From Pseudomonadota bacterium (GTDB lineage: Bacteria > Pseudomonadota > Gammaproteobacteria > Burkholderiales > Rhodocyclaceae): a DNA stretch of 64,000 nucleotides. Position 1 is the first letter of the stretch. The number at the start of each line of letters is the position of its first letter. Positions 45,971 to 55,463 of this stretch are shown in pieces. Location: the NCBI GenBank assembly GCA_018261905.1, contig JAGTRU010000001.1, positions 62,001 to 126,000 on the forward strand, read 5' to 3'. The position numbers and the translations under genes were made by a program. The notes beneath the pieces are model-generated. The model saw nothing but the letters and a program-made list of their open reading frames with translations. It ran no database searches and was not told where the DNA came from.

Positions 45971-46465
45971 TTATGGGGCTTGCCAGAAGCCGATGTGTAC
46001 CACCGCCGCTTCATCTTCCAGGCAAGGGCCGCTGACCTTGATGCGACGCTGGCCGCGCGCGAAGACTTCGCGGCAGGGTAGGGCGAAGGTCGGGTTTTCC
46101 GGATGGTCGCCGGTCAGGCCGAGCAGGCGGTGTTCGGACAGGGCATAGACGACGCGGCCGATGCCGCACCAGTAGATGGCGCCGGCGCACATGGCGCAGG
46201 GTTCGGCGCTGCTGTAGAGGGTGGCGGCGGCCAATTGTGGCGGGCTAAGTTTTCGGGCGGCGAGAGCGGCAGCGAGCAGTTCGGCGTGGCGGGTCGGATC
46301 GCCGTCCGGCGGCAGGGAGTCGTTGCCGGCTTCGGCGACGATCTGGCCGGCGGCATCGACGACGATGGCGGCGAAAGGATGCTTGCCGCTGGCGCGCATA
46401 CGGCGGGCAAGGGCGAGGCAGTAGCGCAGATGCGACATATCCTGGTCGGTCAAGTGGTTGCTCAT
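45971..46465 (-). CDS. CDA-fold nucleoside/guanine deaminase
   Basis: A 164-aa zinc deaminase of the cytidine-deaminase fold. The motifs TRHAELLAAALAA and [25 protein letters not shown] are intact. In this context, guanine or a related purine is the likely substrate, giving a second, unrelated enzyme for the step that the guaD gene at 34770 also covers. It is leftward, 96 bases upstream of xdhA, and divergent from the BMP gene. Confidence 0.87.
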   Translation of the reverse strand: MSNHLTDQDMSHLRYCLALARRMRASGKHPFAAIVVDAAGQIVAEAGNDSLPPDGDPTRHAELLAAALAARKLSPPQLAAATLYSSAEPCAMCAGAIYWCGIGRVVYALSEHRLLGLTGDHPENPTFALPCREVFARGQRRIKVSGPCLEDEAAVVHIGFWQAP

Positions 46466-46628
46466 GGCGGGCTTTCGTGAAGTGTTGCCGGAATTATCGC
46501 GGCAGCGGCGGCCGGGCGATGACAGCCCTGAGCAATACTGCTCATAACGTTAGCGAGATGGGTTGAGAGCGGTCGGCTTGCTACAGTGCAGCAACCCCAC
46601 TCGACAGACCTTCCAAGGAGAATCAAGC

Positions 46629-47708
46629 ATGCTGCTGTCCCGACTCAAGTCACTCACTGTCGTCGCCCTCATGGCCGTTGCCGGCCTCGGTACTGTCCAG
46701 GCCGGCGAGCCGCTCAAGGCCGGTTTCGTCTATATCGGCCCGACCGGCGATCACGGCTGGACCTATTCGCACGACGAAGGGCGCAAGGTGCTTGAGGCCC
46801 AGTCGGGCGGCAAGGTGAAAACCGCCTTCGTCGAGAACGTGCCGGAAACCGCCGACGCCGAGCGCGTCTTCCGCGATCTGGCGCAGAAGGGCAACAAGGT
46901 CGTCTTCGGCACCTCCTTCGGCTACATGAACCAGATGACCAAGGTCGCCAAGGCCTTCCCGAATACCGTGTTCATGCACGCCACCGGCTACAAGACGACG
47001 GCCAATCTCGGGGTGTACGACGTGCGGACCTACGAGGGCGCCTACATGCTCGGTGTCGTCGCCGGCAAGATGAGCAAGGGCAACAAGTTGGGCGTCGTCG
47101 CTTCGATTCCCATCCCGGAGGTCATCCGCAACATCAATGCCTTCACCATCGGCGCCCGCAGCGTCAATCCGGCCATCACCACCCGCGCCATCTGGGTGAA
47201 TTCCTGGTTCGATCCGGGCAAGGAACGCGAAGCTGCTCTCGCCCTGATTTCGCAAGGCTGTGACGTGCTGATGCAGAACACCGACTCGCCGGCCGTCGTC
47301 CAGGCCGCGCAGGAGAAGGGCGTACTGGCCTTCGGCTGGGATTCGGACATGAGCAAGTTCGGCGGCAAGGCCCATCTGGCGGCGTCCGTGCTGAACTGGG
47401 GCGTCATCTACAAGAAAACGCTGGATGAAGTCGAGGCCGGCACCTGGAAGAGCGGCGACCTGTGGTGGGGCGTCAAGGACGGTGCCGTCAATATCGAAAA
47501 CTTCGGCCCGGTTGTCCCCGCGGCGGTCAAGAAACTGGCAGAGGAACGCCGCGATGCGATCAAGGCCGGCAAGCTGCATCCCTATGCCGGCCCGCTCAAG
47601 GACCAGTCCGGCAAGGAATTCGTCGCTGCCGGCCAGACTTACGCCGATGCCGATTTGAAGAAAATGAATTTCTACGTCACTGGCGTTGAGGGTTCGATTC
47701 CCAGATGA
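46629..47708 (+). CDS. BMP family ABC substrate-binding protein
   Basis: A 359-aa binding protein with a signal peptide (LKSLTVVALMAVAGLGTVQA). The BMP/Med fold shows VYIGPTGDHGWTYSHDEGRK near residue 30 and GWDSDMSKFGGKAHLAASVLNWG near 240. RBS AAGGAG is at 46615-46620. It is divergent from the purine operon and most likely serves the two permeases and the ATPase encoded there. The probable cargo is a purine base or nucleoside. Confidence 0.9.
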   Translation: MLLSRLKSLTVVALMAVAGLGTVQAGEPLKAGFVYIGPTGDHGWTYSHDEGRKVLEAQSGGKVKTAFVENVPETADAERVFRDLAQKGNKVVFGTSFGYMNQMTKVAKAFPNTVFMHATGYKTTANLGVYDVRTYEGAYMLGVVAGKMSKGNKLGVVASIPIPEVIRNINAFTIGARSVNPAITTRAIWVNSWFDPGKEREAALALISQGCDVLMQNTDSPAVVQAAQEKGVLAFGWDSDMSKFGGKAHLAASVLNWGVIYKKTLDEVEAGTWKSGDLWWGVKDGAVNIENFGPVVPAAVKKLAEERRDAIKAGKLHPYAGPLKDQSGKEFVAAGQTYADADLKKMNFYVTGVEGSIPR

Positions 47709-48059
47709 CTCCCTGATCGTTGGGTGTCGGCGGCGTGCCGCCGAGGCGTAACAATCGCGTAGTAATCGACCGCTATCATCCGCCCTGCAACTCTCTCCAT
47801 AGCTGTTGCGCTTTAATTTGCCCCGCCGCTGATCCGGCGGGGCTTTCTTTTTGGGGCGGCGTCAATGCCGTCGCCCGAGCCTTCGCGCAGTGCGATCGGG
47901 GCCCCTGGTAGCGGCTCGTCACGAATTTGGCCGCTCCCGCAAATTTCCTTGAACCCACTTCCCGTCTGCCGCTCAAACCAGCGCAGAAATAAATTTGCCG
48001 GATAACGGATTCCCCGGAACCGGGTGCTTGATCAACAATCACCAAAGGAGACATACATC
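47709..48059. other. Intergenic region with BMP-gene terminator
   Basis: A 351-base gap. It contains the terminator listed separately (47821-47852). The remainder, between about 47860 and 48040, has no convincing ORF; it should include the promoter of the CBS gene, whose RBS (AAAGGAG) is at about 48044-48050. Confidence 0.5.
47821..47852 (+). terminator. Rho-independent terminator
   Basis: CCCCGCCG and CGGCGGGG form a perfect 8-bp stem around a six-base loop, followed by CTTTCTTTTT. It would end the transcript of the BMP-protein gene, about 110 bases after its stop. Confidence 0.85.
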
Positions 48060-48497
48060 ATGCCTAATCGCCAAGTCAGCGAAGTCATCAAAGGCGCCAG
48101 CTTCGCGTCAACTCTCGACACGGCGACGGTTCGCGAAGCCGCCGAGTTGATGAAGAAACACCGTACCAGTGCCGTTCTGGTGGTCGACAAAAAGAAGCAT
48201 TTGCTCGGTATTTGTACCGAGCGCGATGTCGTCACCGGGGTGGTGGCCGAGGGGCGCGATCCCTCGACCACCACGGTGGCCGAGGTGATGACCGAAGAGC
48301 CGCGCAGCATCTCCCCGGAAAAACCGTTTGGCCATGCCCTGCACCTGATGTACGAAGGCGGCTTTCGCCACGTGCCGGTCGTCGATGTCGCCGGTCGCCC
48401 GGTGGGCCTGCTCTCAGCCCGGGACGCGCTGGGTAGCGATGCCCTGCAATTTGGCCACGAACTCGTTCAACGCGAGGAAATAACCGTAATCCTTTAA
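48060..48497 (+). CDS. CBS domain pair protein
   Basis: A 145-aa protein that is almost entirely one Bateman module: two CBS motifs (ASTLDTATVREAAELMKKHRTSAVLVVD and EEPRSISPEKPFGHALHLMYEGGFRHVPVVD). Such proteins bind adenosine nucleotides and often modulate a partner. No partner is apparent. The ATG at 48060 follows a good RBS. Confidence 0.88.
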   Translation: MPNRQVSEVIKGASFASTLDTATVREAAELMKKHRTSAVLVVDKKKHLLGICTERDVVTGVVAEGRDPSTTTVAEVMTEEPRSISPEKPFGHALHLMYEGGFRHVPVVDVAGRPVGLLSARDALGSDALQFGHELVQREEITVIL

Positions 48498-48511
48498 CCC
48501 GGTATCAAATG

Positions 48512-48539
48512 GGCAACGCCGGCGCCGGCCGGCGTTGCC
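48512..48539. terminator. Strong GC-rich hairpin downstream of the CBS gene
   Basis: GGCAACGCCGG and CCGGCGTTGCC form a perfect 11-bp stem around six bases, 14 bases after the stop codon. It lacks a T-run, so it may be a rho-dependent or structural 3' end rather than a classic terminator. Confidence 0.6.
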
Positions 48540-48623
48540 AAGCCTCCCCCGGGGCGGGGCGTCCGAGAAGGGCGCCCCGCCCCCGGCAGATGGCCAGGCC
48601 GCCGGCGTGAGTTGGAGCCTTGC

Positions 48624-48947
48624 TCAGCGCGGCCAGCGATCGTGGCCGAGATACTCTTCCCAACTGAGAAAGCCGTCGCCATCCTTGTCGTGCGCGGCAA
48701 ATTTATCGGCGAGGTAGGGAAAGCTGCTGTCAACTTCCCGGCGCGACAGTTTTCCGTCTTGGTCGGTATCGGCGGCATTGAATTTTTCCTGGGCGCGTTG
48801 TTTGGCCAGGCGGGCGATGTCGCCCCGACGTCCGTCGACGTCGAGTTTGGGAACCATGGTCTGGGCCTGCGGGCTGCCCAGCGCGACGAACAGTGTCAAT
48901 GCCGGCAGGCTCAGGGCAAGAGCGGCAGATAGTTTGCCGCGGCGCAT
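48624..48947 (-). CDS. EF-hand domain protein, exported
   Basis: A 107-aa protein with an N-terminal signal (LSAALALSLPALTLFVALGSPQAQ) and two canonical EF-hand loops, DTDQDGKLSRREV near residue 60 and DKDGDGFLSWEEY near 87. It is a likely periplasmic calcium-binding protein. It abuts the hemerythrin gene end to start (1-base overlap), so the two are co-translated. Confidence 0.85.
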   Translation of the reverse strand: MRRGKLSAALALSLPALTLFVALGSPQAQTMVPKLDVDGRRGDIARLAKQRAQEKFNAADTDQDGKLSRREVDSSFPYLADKFAAHDKDGDGFLSWEEYLGHDRWPR

Positions 48948-49351
48948 CAGTTACCCCCCAGGGCGGCAAAGAACGGTTTGAGTTGCATGTCTTCCTGGAG
49001 AATGTGCCTCTCCCACCAGTCACTCAGGTAGCAGACCAGGTGCTCGATGTCGCAGCAACCCTGCGTTGCCTCATAGCTGGTGTCGCTGATCGCTTCGCAG
49101 AAGCGGGTATGTTCGCCGCTATGCATTTGCCGCCGGGGGAATCCGTGCTCTTCCATCAATTTTTCTTCATGCGTGAAATGATATTTGGCGTATTGGGCGA
49201 GCTCGCAAAGGATATCGACAAAGGCTTCCGAGTGAGCGCCGCCGGTTGCACATTCGGCCAATCGATTGATCAATCCGGCCAGATGCTGGTGGTGCTCGTC
49301 GAGCACCGCGCTACCGATGCTGAAGGACGGGTTCCAGAGTATTTTGGGCAT
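48947..49351 (-). CDS. Bacteriohemerythrin
   Basis: A 134-aa O2-binding diiron protein. The hemerythrin ligands are visible: LDEHHQHL, YHFTHEEKLMEEH, HSGEHTRF and WWERHILQEDMQLKPF. It is a single-domain protein, likely for oxygen sensing or storage. It is co-transcribed with the EF-hand gene. Confidence 0.92.
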   Translation of the reverse strand: MPKILWNPSFSIGSAVLDEHHQHLAGLINRLAECATGGAHSEAFVDILCELAQYAKYHFTHEEKLMEEHGFPRRQMHSGEHTRFCEAISDTSYEATQGCCDIEHLVCYLSDWWERHILQEDMQLKPFFAALGGN

Positions 49352-49390
49352 GGTTGTTTTTTCCGGAAGGTAGGCGTGTGTCGCGGGAAC

Positions 49391-49633
49391 TTACGATTTT
49401 CGAGAATTTCCTTCCCGGGAACAGGAATTGGGTTGGCCAAAACCATGCTCCGGCGGCGGCAAACCGGCCGCGCCCAAGGAGCGCAGGAGGGCAGCGGTAC
49501 GACTCAGGCTGGCGGCGACGTCCTGCTGCTTGGCCTTGATCTGTTCCAGCTTGGAGTGCAGGTTGCGAACGCTGCTTACATACTGCGTCAGAGAGTCGTG
49601 CAGTGACGCGTCGGGCATCGGGAGTGGTGGCAT
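49391..49633 (-). CDS. Small coiled-coil protein
   Basis: An 80-aa hypothetical protein with a central helix rich in heptad-like hydrophobics (SLTQYVSSVRNLHSKLEQIKAKQQDVAASLSRTAALLRSLGAAG) suggesting a coiled coil. It starts at the ATG at 49633; a longer open frame to 49843 lies inside bioB. It follows bioB on the same strand. No function is assigned. Confidence 0.55.
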   Translation of the reverse strand: MPPLPMPDASLHDSLTQYVSSVRNLHSKLEQIKAKQQDVAASLSRTAALLRSLGAAGLPPPEHGFGQPNSCSREGNSRKS

Positions 49634-49709
49634 GGTTGACTTCGCTTGATGGATATCCCGTCTATTCAGCAAGACCTGTTCCAAGCGATTTTTTCGGCCG
49701 GGCCGGGCT

Positions 49710-50690
49710 TCAGACCGCCTGCAAGCCGAGTCGACGGAACAAGGCGTCGTCCCGCTCGGGGGCTGCATTGTCGGTGGTGAGCAGGGCGCTGCCATAGAAC
49801 ACCGAGTTGGCGCCGGCCAGGAAACACAGGGCCTGCATTTCATCGTTCATCTCGTGGCGGCCGGCGGAGAGGCGGATGTAGGAGCGCGGCAGGAGGATGC
49901 GGGCAACGGCAATGGTCCGGATGAATTCGAAATTGTCGAGCTTCGGCAAGGCCTCGAGCGGGCTGCCGGGAATGCTGACCAGGTGGTTGATGGGAACCGA
50001 TTCCGGGGGCTTCGGCAGGTTGGCGAATTGAACCAGCAGACCGGCCCGGTGCCGTCGTGTTTCGCCCATGCCGATAATGCCGCCGGAGCAGATCTTGATA
50101 CCGGCGTTCCTGACCCGATCGATGGTCTGCAGGCGATCGTCGTGGGTGTGGGTGGAAACGATTTTCGGGTAGTAATCGGCAGCGCTATCCAGATTATGGT
50201 TGTAGTAATCCAGCCCGGCCTGTTGCAGGCGTTCGGCCTGACCCGGCTGGAGCAGACCGAGGGTAAGACAGGTCTCCAGGCCGAGTGCCTTGACGCCGCG
50301 CACCATCGCGAGCACGGCATCGAGATCTTTTTCTTTCGGCGTGCGCCAGGCGGCCCCCATGCAGAAGCGCGACGCCCCGGCGTCCCTGGCACAACGGGCG
50401 GCGGCCAGTACTTCGGCGAGCGGCTTCAACGGTTCGCGCTCGACCGTTGTCTGGTGGTGGGCCGATTGCGCGCAATATTTGCAGTCTTCCGAGCAGCCGC
50501 CGGTCTTGATCGAAAACAGCGCCGAACGCTGGATTTCATTGGCCGCAAAATATTGCTGGTGAATTTGCTGGGCCTGCCAGAGCAGATCCATGAACGGAAG
50601 GTCGAAAAGCGCCAGGGCATCGTTCAGCGTCCTGGGAAGACATGGGGTGGCGGCAGTGGTTTTTTGTTCAGCCGATGAGGTGTGGGGCAT
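49710..50690 (-). CDS. bioB: Biotin synthase
   Basis: A 326-aa radical SAM enzyme that inserts sulfur into dethiobiotin. The CxxxCxxC cluster is in [19 protein letters not shown] near residue 62, with the [2Fe-2S] ligands in [14 protein letters not shown] and [11 protein letters not shown], and Arg in [11 protein letters not shown]. The ATG at 50690 overlaps the end of the upstream SPASM gene by 23 bases; no other bio gene is in the window. Confidence 0.96.
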   Translation of the reverse strand: MPHTSSAEQKTTAATPCLPRTLNDALALFDLPFMDLLWQAQQIHQQYFAANEIQRSALFSIKTGGCSEDCKYCAQSAHHQTTVEREPLKPLAEVLAAARCARDAGASRFCMGAAWRTPKEKDLDAVLAMVRGVKALGLETCLTLGLLQPGQAERLQQAGLDYYNHNLDSAADYYPKIVSTHTHDDRLQTIDRVRNAGIKICSGGIIGMGETRRHRAGLLVQFANLPKPPESVPINHLVSIPGSPLEALPKLDNFEFIRTIAVARILLPRSYIRLSAGRHEMNDEMQALCFLAGANSVFYGSALLTTDNAAPERDDALFRRLGLQAV

Positions 50691-52263
50691 CGTTCTGCAG
50701 CCTTTGCGGTGTTGATGTTGAAACGGGATGGCCTGATTTGGCAAGGCCGCCGGCCGGCGGCGGCTCGACCCTTGGCTCCGGCGGGCCGGGAGGGGCGGCG
50801 GGAGTTTTGCTGAGCACGAGATAGGGACAGATTTCGCAGAATTTACCGGGTTTGTCGCCCTTGAGAACTCGTTGCCGCGTGCTCCTGAAGAGTTGCCCGT
50901 GCCAGGCCTCGGTAAATGTGGTTTCTTTCAGGTTGGCCAGGAACGAGTAGCCTGAATGGTCCTGGGCGCAGGCCACGAGGTGGCCATTGGTGCGAATATG
51001 CGCCTCGATGAATGGCGACCAGCAGTGACATGTCCCGCTCGCTTCGCGGCGTACCGTTTCGACAATATGCTGGAAGCGCACCAGTCCGGGCTCCAGGGAA
51101 ACCTGGGCAAATGTCTGGCTGAGGTGGTAAAGCGTCTTGTGATTGATCTGAATGACCGAAATCAGGCAATGGTGGCCGCTTTTCGCCGTCAGTTCGTTCC
51201 GACTCGCGATCAGGCGCCGGAGCTGTCGGTTAAAGTAATCCGCATTGGATTCCAAGAGGACTTCCGCCCGGCTGCGCCATTTTCCGCTGGCCAGGTTGAA
51301 GTTGATCACCAGATGGTCGAGGCCGGCGGCCATGGCCAGTACCAGCAGCGGTTCGGGGGCCGATAGTGGGTCGATGTGGAGGACCACTTTGGGGAAGTGG
51401 CAGCGCGTTTTGGCAAAACTGATCGCCGATGGCAGCCAGGGGCATCGTCTGGCATTGCCCAGGTCGGATAGGACGAGTTGCGGAATTTTCAGGTTGCCGA
51501 GTTCTTTGGCGATGCAGCGGAAAAAACCCCGGTCCATCAGGTCGCCCTCGTCCGGGCGGTCGGCGCTTCTATCGTGGCGCAAGGTCTTGGCCGTGGTCAG
51601 GTCGAGGCAGACCGAGGGGGGCAAGGCTGGCGCTTCGTTGAGCCTGGGCGATAGGGCTTCGGGTGCCGGGCGGGCCGTCTTGGCTGCTTTCGCCAAGTGG
51701 CGCGGGGGGGCCACATGGGCGGCTGGGGGCAGGCGCGGCGCAGCGACGAGCCGGGCGCGCTCGCCCGCCCCCCAGATGTCCGGTGGCGGGGAGGTATGAC
51801 CGAGCGCCGCATGGTCGCCTTTCTCGATCAGCCGGCAAGCTTCGGCCAGGCTGGTGCCGAGCAGCGGTGCCGCCGCGCTGGCGCGCACGATGACATTCAT
51901 CTTGGCCAGGAACATCAGCTCTTTGGCGACTTCGTGCGGAAAGCCGCGCCGTCCGCCATCGCGGGAATCGAGAAGTAGCTTGTGGATCAGCGTATTGAGA
52001 TCCCGGCTGTGCCACAGGCGGGTGATTTGCTGGCTGAGGTGGGGGATCGCTTCGATGGCGGCGGTGGTCGATGTCGATACCGGTGCCGGACGAACTTTTT
52101 GCCGTTCCCGCTCGCCACTCTCGATGGCCAGGTTGATCGCGGGCAGGGGACGCTCGCTATCCCAGGCGTCGGGGAGTTCTATGGTCGCCAAATCGGCGAA
52201 GAGCTCTCCGGCCTGATTGCGGTGTGGTTTTTGGGCAATCGAATATACGCCGGTATTTTTCAC
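50668..52263 (-). CDS. Degenerate radical-SAM/SPASM protein
   Basis: A 531-aa protein whose C-terminal half follows the radical SAM plus SPASM layout. SPASM-like ligands are present in [47 protein letters not shown] and FCEICPYL. At the expected radical SAM CxxxCxxC position, after PSVCLDLTT, the sequence is [11 protein letters not shown], where Lys, His and Ser replace all three cysteines. It should not bind the canonical cluster. The N-terminal 200 residues are unassigned. The GTG start at 52263 follows GGAG by 11 bases. It is directly upstream of bioB. Confidence 0.7.
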   Translation of the reverse strand: MKNTGVYSIAQKPHRNQAGELFADLATIELPDAWDSERPLPAINLAIESGERERQKVRPAPVSTSTTAAIEAIPHLSQQITRLWHSRDLNTLIHKLLLDSRDGGRRGFPHEVAKELMFLAKMNVIVRASAAAPLLGTSLAEACRLIEKGDHAALGHTSPPPDIWGAGERARLVAAPRLPPAAHVAPPRHLAKAAKTARPAPEALSPRLNEAPALPPSVCLDLTTAKTLRHDRSADRPDEGDLMDRGFFRCIAKELGNLKIPQLVLSDLGNARRCPWLPSAISFAKTRCHFPKVVLHIDPLSAPEPLLVLAMAAGLDHLVINFNLASGKWRSRAEVLLESNADYFNRQLRRLIASRNELTAKSGHHCLISVIQINHKTLYHLSQTFAQVSLEPGLVRFQHIVETVRREASGTCHCWSPFIEAHIRTNGHLVACAQDHSGYSFLANLKETTFTEAWHGQLFRSTRQRVLKGDKPGKFCEICPYLVLSKTPAAPPGPPEPRVEPPPAGGLAKSGHPVSTSTPQRLQNDAPHLIG

Positions 52264-52520
52264 GGTAGAGCATTCTCCAGTAGGAACGCGGGCATCGTCC
52301 GCGCTCAGCGGTATGTTGACTAAGCAGCAACGGTGCCATGTGCCAAGCGCGGCTTCCGGGCGCGGGCGGGAGCATTCCGGGCGCTGGGCGGCGGGATTTC
52401 GCGCCGCCGCGCTCTCAGCAACGAGAATTTTTTTCGGGCTTTTCCCGGTTTTGCGAATCGAGCCGAGTTGTTCGGCGCAAAAAAAGGCGCCGTAGCGCCT
52501 TGTTCCCTGTTCAGGCTTGC
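52264..52520. other. Intergenic region upstream of the SPASM gene
   Basis: A 257-base gap between the SPASM gene and the HiPIP gene, both leftward. Besides the HiPIP terminator (52479-52502), nothing coding is convincing here; the promoter of the SPASM-bioB unit should lie within it. Confidence 0.45.
52479..52502 (-). terminator. Rho-independent terminator of the HiPIP gene
   Basis: Read on the minus strand, AAGGCGC and GCGCCTT form a 7-bp stem with a run of about seven T. It lies about 20 bases beyond the HiPIP stop codon. Confidence 0.82.
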
Positions 52521-52778
52521 TCAGGGCTTCTTGGCATAGGCCACGCAATAGCCCTTCGGCGAGATCTCGGTGTCACCCGGGAAGATCTTGCAGCCGCCCA
52601 GGGCGCCGCTGCCCGGTACGAACTGGACGCAGTTGGCGCAGCTCTTGTCACCCTCGGGCGTATCCTTGTATTTCATGCTCGTCCGCATACCGTCGTTCTT
52701 GGCGGCGAGGGCGACGATGGGGATCATGGCCAGGGACAGGCCACCGATTTTGAGCATAGTGCGGCGTGATGGATTCAT
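52521..52778 (-). CDS. High-potential iron-sulfur protein (HiPIP)
   Basis: An 85-aa periplasmic electron carrier. A twin-arginine-like signal (SRRTMLKIGGLSLAMIPIVALA) is followed by the four Cys that hold a [4Fe-4S] cluster: CANC, GGC and GYC. Length is normal. HiPIPs carry electrons from the bc1 complex or similar donors. It is a monocistron with its own terminator. Confidence 0.93.
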   Translation of the reverse strand: MNPSRRTMLKIGGLSLAMIPIVALAAKNDGMRTSMKYKDTPEGDKSCANCVQFVPGSGALGGCKIFPGDTEISPKGYCVAYAKKP

Positions 52779-53042
52779 GGCTGGGTAACTCCTCTAGATA
52801 AAGCCCGAGCAATCGGGACAAATGGATAGCAAAGATATGGGCGCTTGGCTGCCACGCCAAAACTGAGTTCGATGTATGCGGTCAAGGTCTGTCCTGACCA
52901 AAATACGCAGAGGACTAACGCAAGCATCGGGCCAGCGTCCTATCGCATCCTGGCGGGTGATTGCCGGTTGCTTTCCAGGCGGCTGCCAATGCATCATCGG
53001 AGCATCTCTCGCCGCCACCCGCTTGCCTGGTCAACGCAAAAT
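52779..53042. other. Intergenic region upstream of the GGDEF/EAL gene
   Basis: A 264-base gap between divergent genes. It contains a short inverted repeat CCCGA-GCAA-TCGGG near 52804-52817. It must include the HiPIP and GGDEF/EAL promoters, which I could not pinpoint. Confidence 0.45.
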
Positions 53043-55463
53043 ATGAAAAACGCCAAAATTTGGGTCCGCCTGGTTGTTTCCATCCTGCTCGCCGTGATGG
53101 TCTCGGGCGCCGGTCTGGTGCACTGGGCGACGTTGGAACAGAAGAATCTGGCCATCGAGCAGTCCAAGGACTTTGCGCTCAGCGTCCATCAGATGACGCT
53201 GGCCGGCCTGACCGGGATGATGATTACCGGGACGATCGGGCTGCGCACCATTTTTCTCGATCAGATCAAGGAATCCAATCACATCGAGTCCCTCAAGGTC
53301 TTTCGCAGCGATGCGGTGATCAAGCAGTTCGGCCTGGGTTTCGATGGCGAGACCTCGTCCGATGTGCTGGAAGCCAAGGTCCTGGTTAGCGGCGAACCCT
53401 ATTTTGACGTCATCACCAGCAAAAACGGGGAAGAACATCTGAAGGCCATCATTCCGGTCAAGGCGGCCGAAAACTACCTGGGGAAGAACTGTCTGTTCTG
53501 CCATGAGGTGCCGGCCGAGACGGTGCTCGGCGCGGTCAGCATGGAGGTTTCGCTCGGCCGGGCGGCGGAAACCACCCGCCATTTCGGGCTGCGCGCCTTG
53601 TTGGCGGGAGCCGCGCTGTGTTTCCCGTTGGCCCTGTTCATCTGGTTCTTCATTTCAAGAATGGTGACGCGGCCGTTGACCAGAATGACCGAAGGTCTGC
53701 GCCGGATTGCCGCCGGCGACATCGAGCAGGCCAGTCTGCTGCCGGTCTTGCGGGCGGACGAAGTCGGTGCCGCGACCGAGGCTTTCAATCAGGTGATGGG
53801 CAAGACCGGCGAGTTGCTGCAGCAGCAACGCATGTCCCGGATCGTTTTCGACAATTCGCTGGAAGGCATCACGGTAACCGATGCCCAGTCGAAAATTCAG
53901 CTAGTCAATAAGGCATTTTCCGACACCACCGGCTATTCAGCCGGCGAAGTGATCGGCAAGACGCCGGCCATTCTCAAGTCTGGCAAACAGGGGCCGGAGT
54001 TCTATGCCGACTTCTGGAGCGCCCTGCAGCGCGACGGCGAGTGGCGGGGCGAAATCTGGAATCAACGCAAGAACGGCTCGGTGTACGCGGAGTGGCTAAG
54101 CGTCAGTGCCGTGCGCAATTTGCGGGGTGACGTCGAGCACTATGTGGCGATATTTTCGGATATCACCGAGCGCAAGGAACGCGAAGAAAAAATCACCTTC
54201 CAGGCCTTCCACGATGCCCTGACCGGGTTGCCCAATCGCCTGCTCTTCAAGGACCGGGTCGAACAGGCGCTGGCCCTGGCCAGGCGTTACCAGACGCGGA
54301 CGCCGGCCCTGATGTTTCTCGATCTCGACAAGTTCAAGCAGGTCAACGACAGCCTCGGGCATGATGTCGGCGATCTGCTGCTCAAGGAAGTCGCCAGTCG
54401 CCTGAAGAACTGCGTGCGTGCGGTGGATACCGTGGCCCGCCTGGGGGGCGATGAGTTCACCGTGTTGCTGGCCGAAATCACCGACCAAAGCGACGCCGAA
54501 GCGGTCGCCGAGAAAATTCTCCAGGCCATGCGCGAGCCGATTCAGTTGGGGGTCGAAGAGCGGGTGGTGTCGACCAGTATCGGCATCAGCCTCTATCCGA
54601 GGGATGGTCGCGATGCCGACACCCTGATGAAGTCGGCCGATGCCGCGATGTACCACGTCAAGGCGAGCGGCCGCGCCGGCCGCTGTTTCTGTTCGGCCGA
54701 ACTGCAGGGCGCGCCGTCGCGGCGCCTGGAGTTGGAAGCGCGCCTCAAGGACGCCTTCATCAATCGGGAATTCGTCCTCCACTATCAGCCGATCATCGAT
54801 CTGCAGAGCGGGGCGGTGCATGGCAAAGAGGCGCTGATCCGCTGGCAGACGGCAGACGGCCTGCTACTCCCGGAAGATTTCATCGGCTTGGCCGAAGAGG
54901 TCGGTCTGATGACCCGGATCGGCGAATGGGTACTGGAAACGGCTTGTATCCAGGCCCGCCTGTGGCAGCTTGAAAACCAGGCGGTGCGGGTGGCCGTCAA
55001 TCTTTCGGGCAGCGAATTTAACCGTCCGGATCTGGCCGATGCGGTGCGCGCCATTCTGCGGCGAGCCGGCCTGTCGCCCAATCTGCTCGAACTGGAAGTG
55101 CCCGAGCATCTGGTCATGCAGGATACCGATTATGCCCAGCGCACCTTCCAGGAACTGGCCGATCTCGGCGTCATGCTCAGCATCGGAAATTTCGGCACCG
55201 GCTATACCAGCCTGACCGCGCTGCATCAGATGCCGATCCACGCCATCAAGGTGGACCGTAGCCTGATCCGCCAGTATCTCAGTCAAACTCATGACAAGTC
55301 GTTGCTCACGGCAATTTTCGGCATTGCCGCGGCGCTCGACGTGCGGGCGGTGGCGGAAGGGGTCGAAAACCTCGAGCAATTGACCCTGTTGCATGCTTTC
55401 GACTGCAACCGGGCCCAGGGCTACCTCTTTGCCCTGCCTTTGCCGGAGAACGGCGGCGCGTAG
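53043..55463 (+). CDS. Haem-binding PAS-GGDEF-EAL protein with degenerate EAL
   Basis: An 806-aa membrane protein. N-terminal TM (about 8-26), a periplasmic sensor domain with a c-type haem motif NCLFCHEV (CxxCH near residue 155) as in DUF3365-type sensors, second TM, HAMP, PAS, GGDEF and EAL. The GGDEF is intact (RLGGDEFTVLL) with an RxxD inhibitory site (RAVD) 5 residues before it. In EAL the motif GKEALIRW is present, but the metal-binding DDFGTGYS motif reads GNFGTGYT, both Asp lost, so phosphodiesterase activity is doubtful. Start at ATG 53043 (MKNAKIWVRL). Likely output: redox- or gas-regulated c-di-GMP synthesis. Confidence 0.85.
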   Translation: MKNAKIWVRLVVSILLAVMVSGAGLVHWATLEQKNLAIEQSKDFALSVHQMTLAGLTGMMITGTIGLRTIFLDQIKESNHIESLKVFRSDAVIKQFGLGFDGETSSDVLEAKVLVSGEPYFDVITSKNGEEHLKAIIPVKAAENYLGKNCLFCHEVPAETVLGAVSMEVSLGRAAETTRHFGLRALLAGAALCFPLALFIWFFISRMVTRPLTRMTEGLRRIAAGDIEQASLLPVLRADEVGAATEAFNQVMGKTGELLQQQRMSRIVFDNSLEGITVTDAQSKIQLVNKAFSDTTGYSAGEVIGKTPAILKSGKQGPEFYADFWSALQRDGEWRGEIWNQRKNGSVYAEWLSVSAVRNLRGDVEHYVAIFSDITERKEREEKITFQAFHDALTGLPNRLLFKDRVEQALALARRYQTRTPALMFLDLDKFKQVNDSLGHDVGDLLLKEVASRLKNCVRAVDTVARLGGDEFTVLLAEITDQSDAEAVAEKILQAMREPIQLGVEERVVSTSIGISLYPRDGRDADTLMKSADAAMYHVKASGRAGRCFCSAELQGAPSRRLELEARLKDAFINREFVLHYQPIIDLQSGAVHGKEALIRWQTADGLLLPEDFIGLAEEVGLMTRIGEWVLETACIQARLWQLENQAVRVAVNLSGSEFNRPDLADAVRAILRRAGLSPNLLELEVPEHLVMQDTDYAQRTFQELADLGVMLSIGNFGTGYTSLTALHQMPIHAIKVDRSLIRQYLSQTHDKSLLTAIFGIAAALDVRAVAEGVENLEQLTLLHAFDCNRAQGYLFALPLPENGGA

